20,989 nt of DNA from a virus. Below are positions 20,026 to 20,989 of this stretch, in pieces. The notes below the pieces were generated by a model. It did no database searches, was not told where the DNA came from, and saw nothing but the letters and a program-made list of their open reading frames with translations. The stretch covers positions 1 through 20,989 of the IMG/VR virus record IMGVR_UViG_3300017717_000114; one strand, written 5' to 3'. How positions within the stretch are numbered: the stretch's first letter is position 1; each line of letters starts with the position of its first letter. A program made the translations under genes and the position numbers.

Positions 20026-20277
20026 TTAGAACTCATCACCCTCATCTTCTTCACCTTCAGGTTCCTCTTCAATCCACTCGAAGTGGTCTTCTAGGTTACC
20101 TACAGCGTTCAACTGGGCGTGGTGGTACTTCTGAGCCTCTAGGAGCAACCCTGTGGTCGCAAATGGGCAGCTATGTACCATGTCAAAAAAGTCTGGGTTT
20201 TCATCATCCTGAACAATCACAATGTAGTTCTTGAAGTGCTCCCCTAGGATGCCTGTAGCTTGCTCTAGGTGACTCAC
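20026..20277 (-). CDS. Very acidic 83-residue early protein, GTG start
   Basis: The start codon is GTG at 20277, overlapping the stop of the upstream gene by 4 bases (GTGA), with a strong Shine-Dalgarno site (AAAGGAG, about 7 bases upstream). Most genes here lack such a site. The protein begins MSHLEQATGILGEHFKNYIV and ends EEEPEGEEDEGDEF; about 21 acidic and only 2 Lys/Arg residues. An acidic tail and early position recall DNA-mimic anti-restriction proteins such as T7 Ocr, but no sequence similarity is seen and the acidic part is only the last 20 residues. Function unknown. Confidence 0.78.
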   Translation of the reverse strand: MSHLEQATGILGEHFKNYIVIVQDDENPDFFDMVHSCPFATTGLLLEAQKYHHAQLNAVGNLEDHFEWIEEEPEGEEDEGDEF

Positions 20278-20405
20278 TTGGAGGCTCCTTTCACGTTGAC
20301 CTTAAAAGACAGCTTCTTGGGCTTCTTAGACCAATCAATAGTCTCGTAGTTCTTGTCTTGTTTGGCCTTATTGTGACCTAGACGATACTGGCATCCTTTT
20401 CCCAT
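20274..20405 (-). CDS. Small basic 43-residue early protein
   Basis: ATG at 20405, stop overlapping the next start by 4 bases. The protein begins MGKGCQYRLGHNKAKQDKNY and continues ETIDWSKKPKKLSFKVNVKG to the end. It is basic throughout (about 13 Lys/Arg). The tight coupling with the acidic protein downstream suggests the pair is made together, perhaps as partners. No domain recognised. The translation is coherent, and the 4-base overlap plus the Shine-Dalgarno inside its end support it being real. Confidence 0.7.
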   Translation of the reverse strand: MGKGCQYRLGHNKAKQDKNYETIDWSKKPKKLSFKVNVKGASK

Positions 20406-20406
20406 A

Positions 20407-20622
20407 TTAGATATGTAAATTCTTTAAACGGTTAATGATGTTAATCGTAGCGTTCTCAAGACCCCAGTAGGATTTGTAAAGAACATCTACCATCTCTTGG
20501 TGAGAGGTAACATCCACCTCAAGGGTTTCTATTTGTTTTGAAAGCTTCTTGTTCTCAGCCCCTAGGAACACCACAAGTGCGCCTAAAGTGGCTAGGTAAA
20601 TTATTAGGAGTGTGTTTTTCAT
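20407..20622 (-). CDS. Membrane-anchored coiled-coil protein, 71 residues
   Basis: Starts MKNTLLIIYLATLGALVVFL, a clear N-terminal membrane anchor or signal anchor, followed by a charged coiled-coil region (NKKLSKQIETLEVDVTSHQE) and an aromatic-rich C-terminal helix (LYKSYWGLENATINIINRLK). The design is that of a spanin-like or inner-membrane anchored phage protein, but early position argues against lysis. It is the first gene after the right-hand promoter region and is followed within 2 bases by the basic protein gene. Confidence 0.72.
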   Translation of the reverse strand: MKNTLLIIYLATLGALVVFLGAENKKLSKQIETLEVDVTSHQEMVDVLYKSYWGLENATINIINRLKNLHI

Positions 20623-20989
20623 AGTGATAAAGTTAATACTGGTAATTACAACACACCAGTCAACACTAATAGTGCTTTTTTACCCTTTTAAAGTACACTA
20701 ATTTTCAATTGGTCACTTTAAGTGGGGAATTATTACTAGCTTACTTACAATACACTCTTTTTCAAAGGCATCACTAAGTGATATTTTAAGGAGGGATTTA
20801 TTTCTGTCAAGCCTAATCATTCTAATTCTTAATTATTTTTGATTATCTCGTCCCTTTCTTCTTCCATAACTGTCCTCTACTACTAGGTTGTTGATTATCA
20901 ACGACTTACGATTTCACACTAAGCTTTCTGATATTTGTTATTTGACAAGGGTGTTCTTAACCACAATGTGGGTGATATGACACCACTAA
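20623..20989. promoter_or_regulatory. Right-end control region without genes
   Basis: A 367-base stretch with no convincing gene. On the minus strand there is one strong promoter and several palindromes: CACTAATAGTG (20664-20674), CACTTTAAGTG (20714-20724), ATCACTAAGTGAT (20770-20782) and GTTGATTATCAAC (20890-20902). A 12-codon ORF with a Shine-Dalgarno site (AGAGGA, then MEEERDEIIKNN) lies near 20830-20870 and could be a leader peptide, but is too short to call. Confidence 0.55.
20770..20810 (-). promoter_or_regulatory. Strong sigma70-type promoter with abutting palindrome
   Basis: TTGACA at 20805-20810 (perfect -35) is 16 bases from TAAAAT at 20783-20788 (five of six -10 bases), reading leftwards. 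The palindrome ATCACTAAGTGAT (20770-20782) directly adjoins the -10 and would cover the start point, the classic place for a repressor site. It should drive the early genes at 20622-20026. Confidence 0.65.

Noticed and set aside
1-20989. CRISPR arrays, tRNA genes or insertion sequences
   Set aside because: No regularly spaced palindromic repeats, no cloverleaf-like sequence and no transposase or terminal inverted repeats were seen; the TG/CA tracts are simple-sequence leaders.

Overview
The window looks like most of the early, replication and first structural regions of a T7-like podovirus (Autographivirus type) that carries an integrase. Reading leftwards on the minus strand, the order is integrase, single-subunit RNA polymerase, single-stranded DNA-binding protein, endonuclease I, primase-helicase, a PD-(D/E)XK-like protein, family A DNA polymerase, 5'-3' exonuclease, small proteins, portal and scaffold. 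This is the classic T7 order with an integrase ahead of the RNA polymerase, as known from marine T7-like phages. All but one gene are on the minus strand. The host is not directly visible. One phage gene carries a signal peptide and a C-terminal PEP-CTERM anchor of the VIPEPSTY type, which only makes sense in a Gram-negative host with an exosortase. The anchor style and the general lack of Shine-Dalgarno sites suggest a marine Verrucomicrobiota-like host; this is inference.

Layout from right to left. 20989-20623 is a control region with a good sigma70-type promoter (TTGACA-16-TAAAAT, minus strand) followed directly by a perfect palindrome, plus other palindromes. 20622-20026 holds three small early genes: a membrane/coiled-coil protein, a small basic protein and a very acidic GTG-start protein. 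20025-19528 is G+C-rich and non-coding, with an inverted repeat, G-tracts, tandem repeats and a hairpin terminator. 19255-19527 is the only rightward gene, with its own promoter-like region, palindrome and terminator. 18928-16376 is a leftward array of small early genes, nearly all preceded by CA-repeat leaders, ending in the PEP-CTERM gene and a small membrane protein. 15979-14733 holds the integrase and a coiled-coil protein. 14732-14474 is a non-coding segment with five TTTGTCA repeats in two arms, the probable phage attachment site.

14473-6017 is the transcription and replication module plus a dATP/dGTP diphosphohydrolase-like protein. 6003-2860 is an unusual structural or host-interaction block: a short conserved protein, a proline-rich gp7.3-like protein, a beta-repeat protein, a fibre-like protein, and a 418-residue protein with an Ig-like front and a complete chymotrypsin-fold His-Asp-Ser triad. 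Then come the portal (2849-1302), the scaffold (1299-484), a small holin-like membrane protein and a gene cut by the left edge. The major capsid, tail tube, internal virion proteins and terminase are not in the window.

The logic is a phage that makes its own RNA polymerase and replisome, can probably integrate (integrase beside an attP-like site), and carries cargo that may change the host surface (PEP-CTERM protein) and an unusual virion-associated protease. No repressor was recognised with certainty; the lone rightward gene is the best positional candidate.
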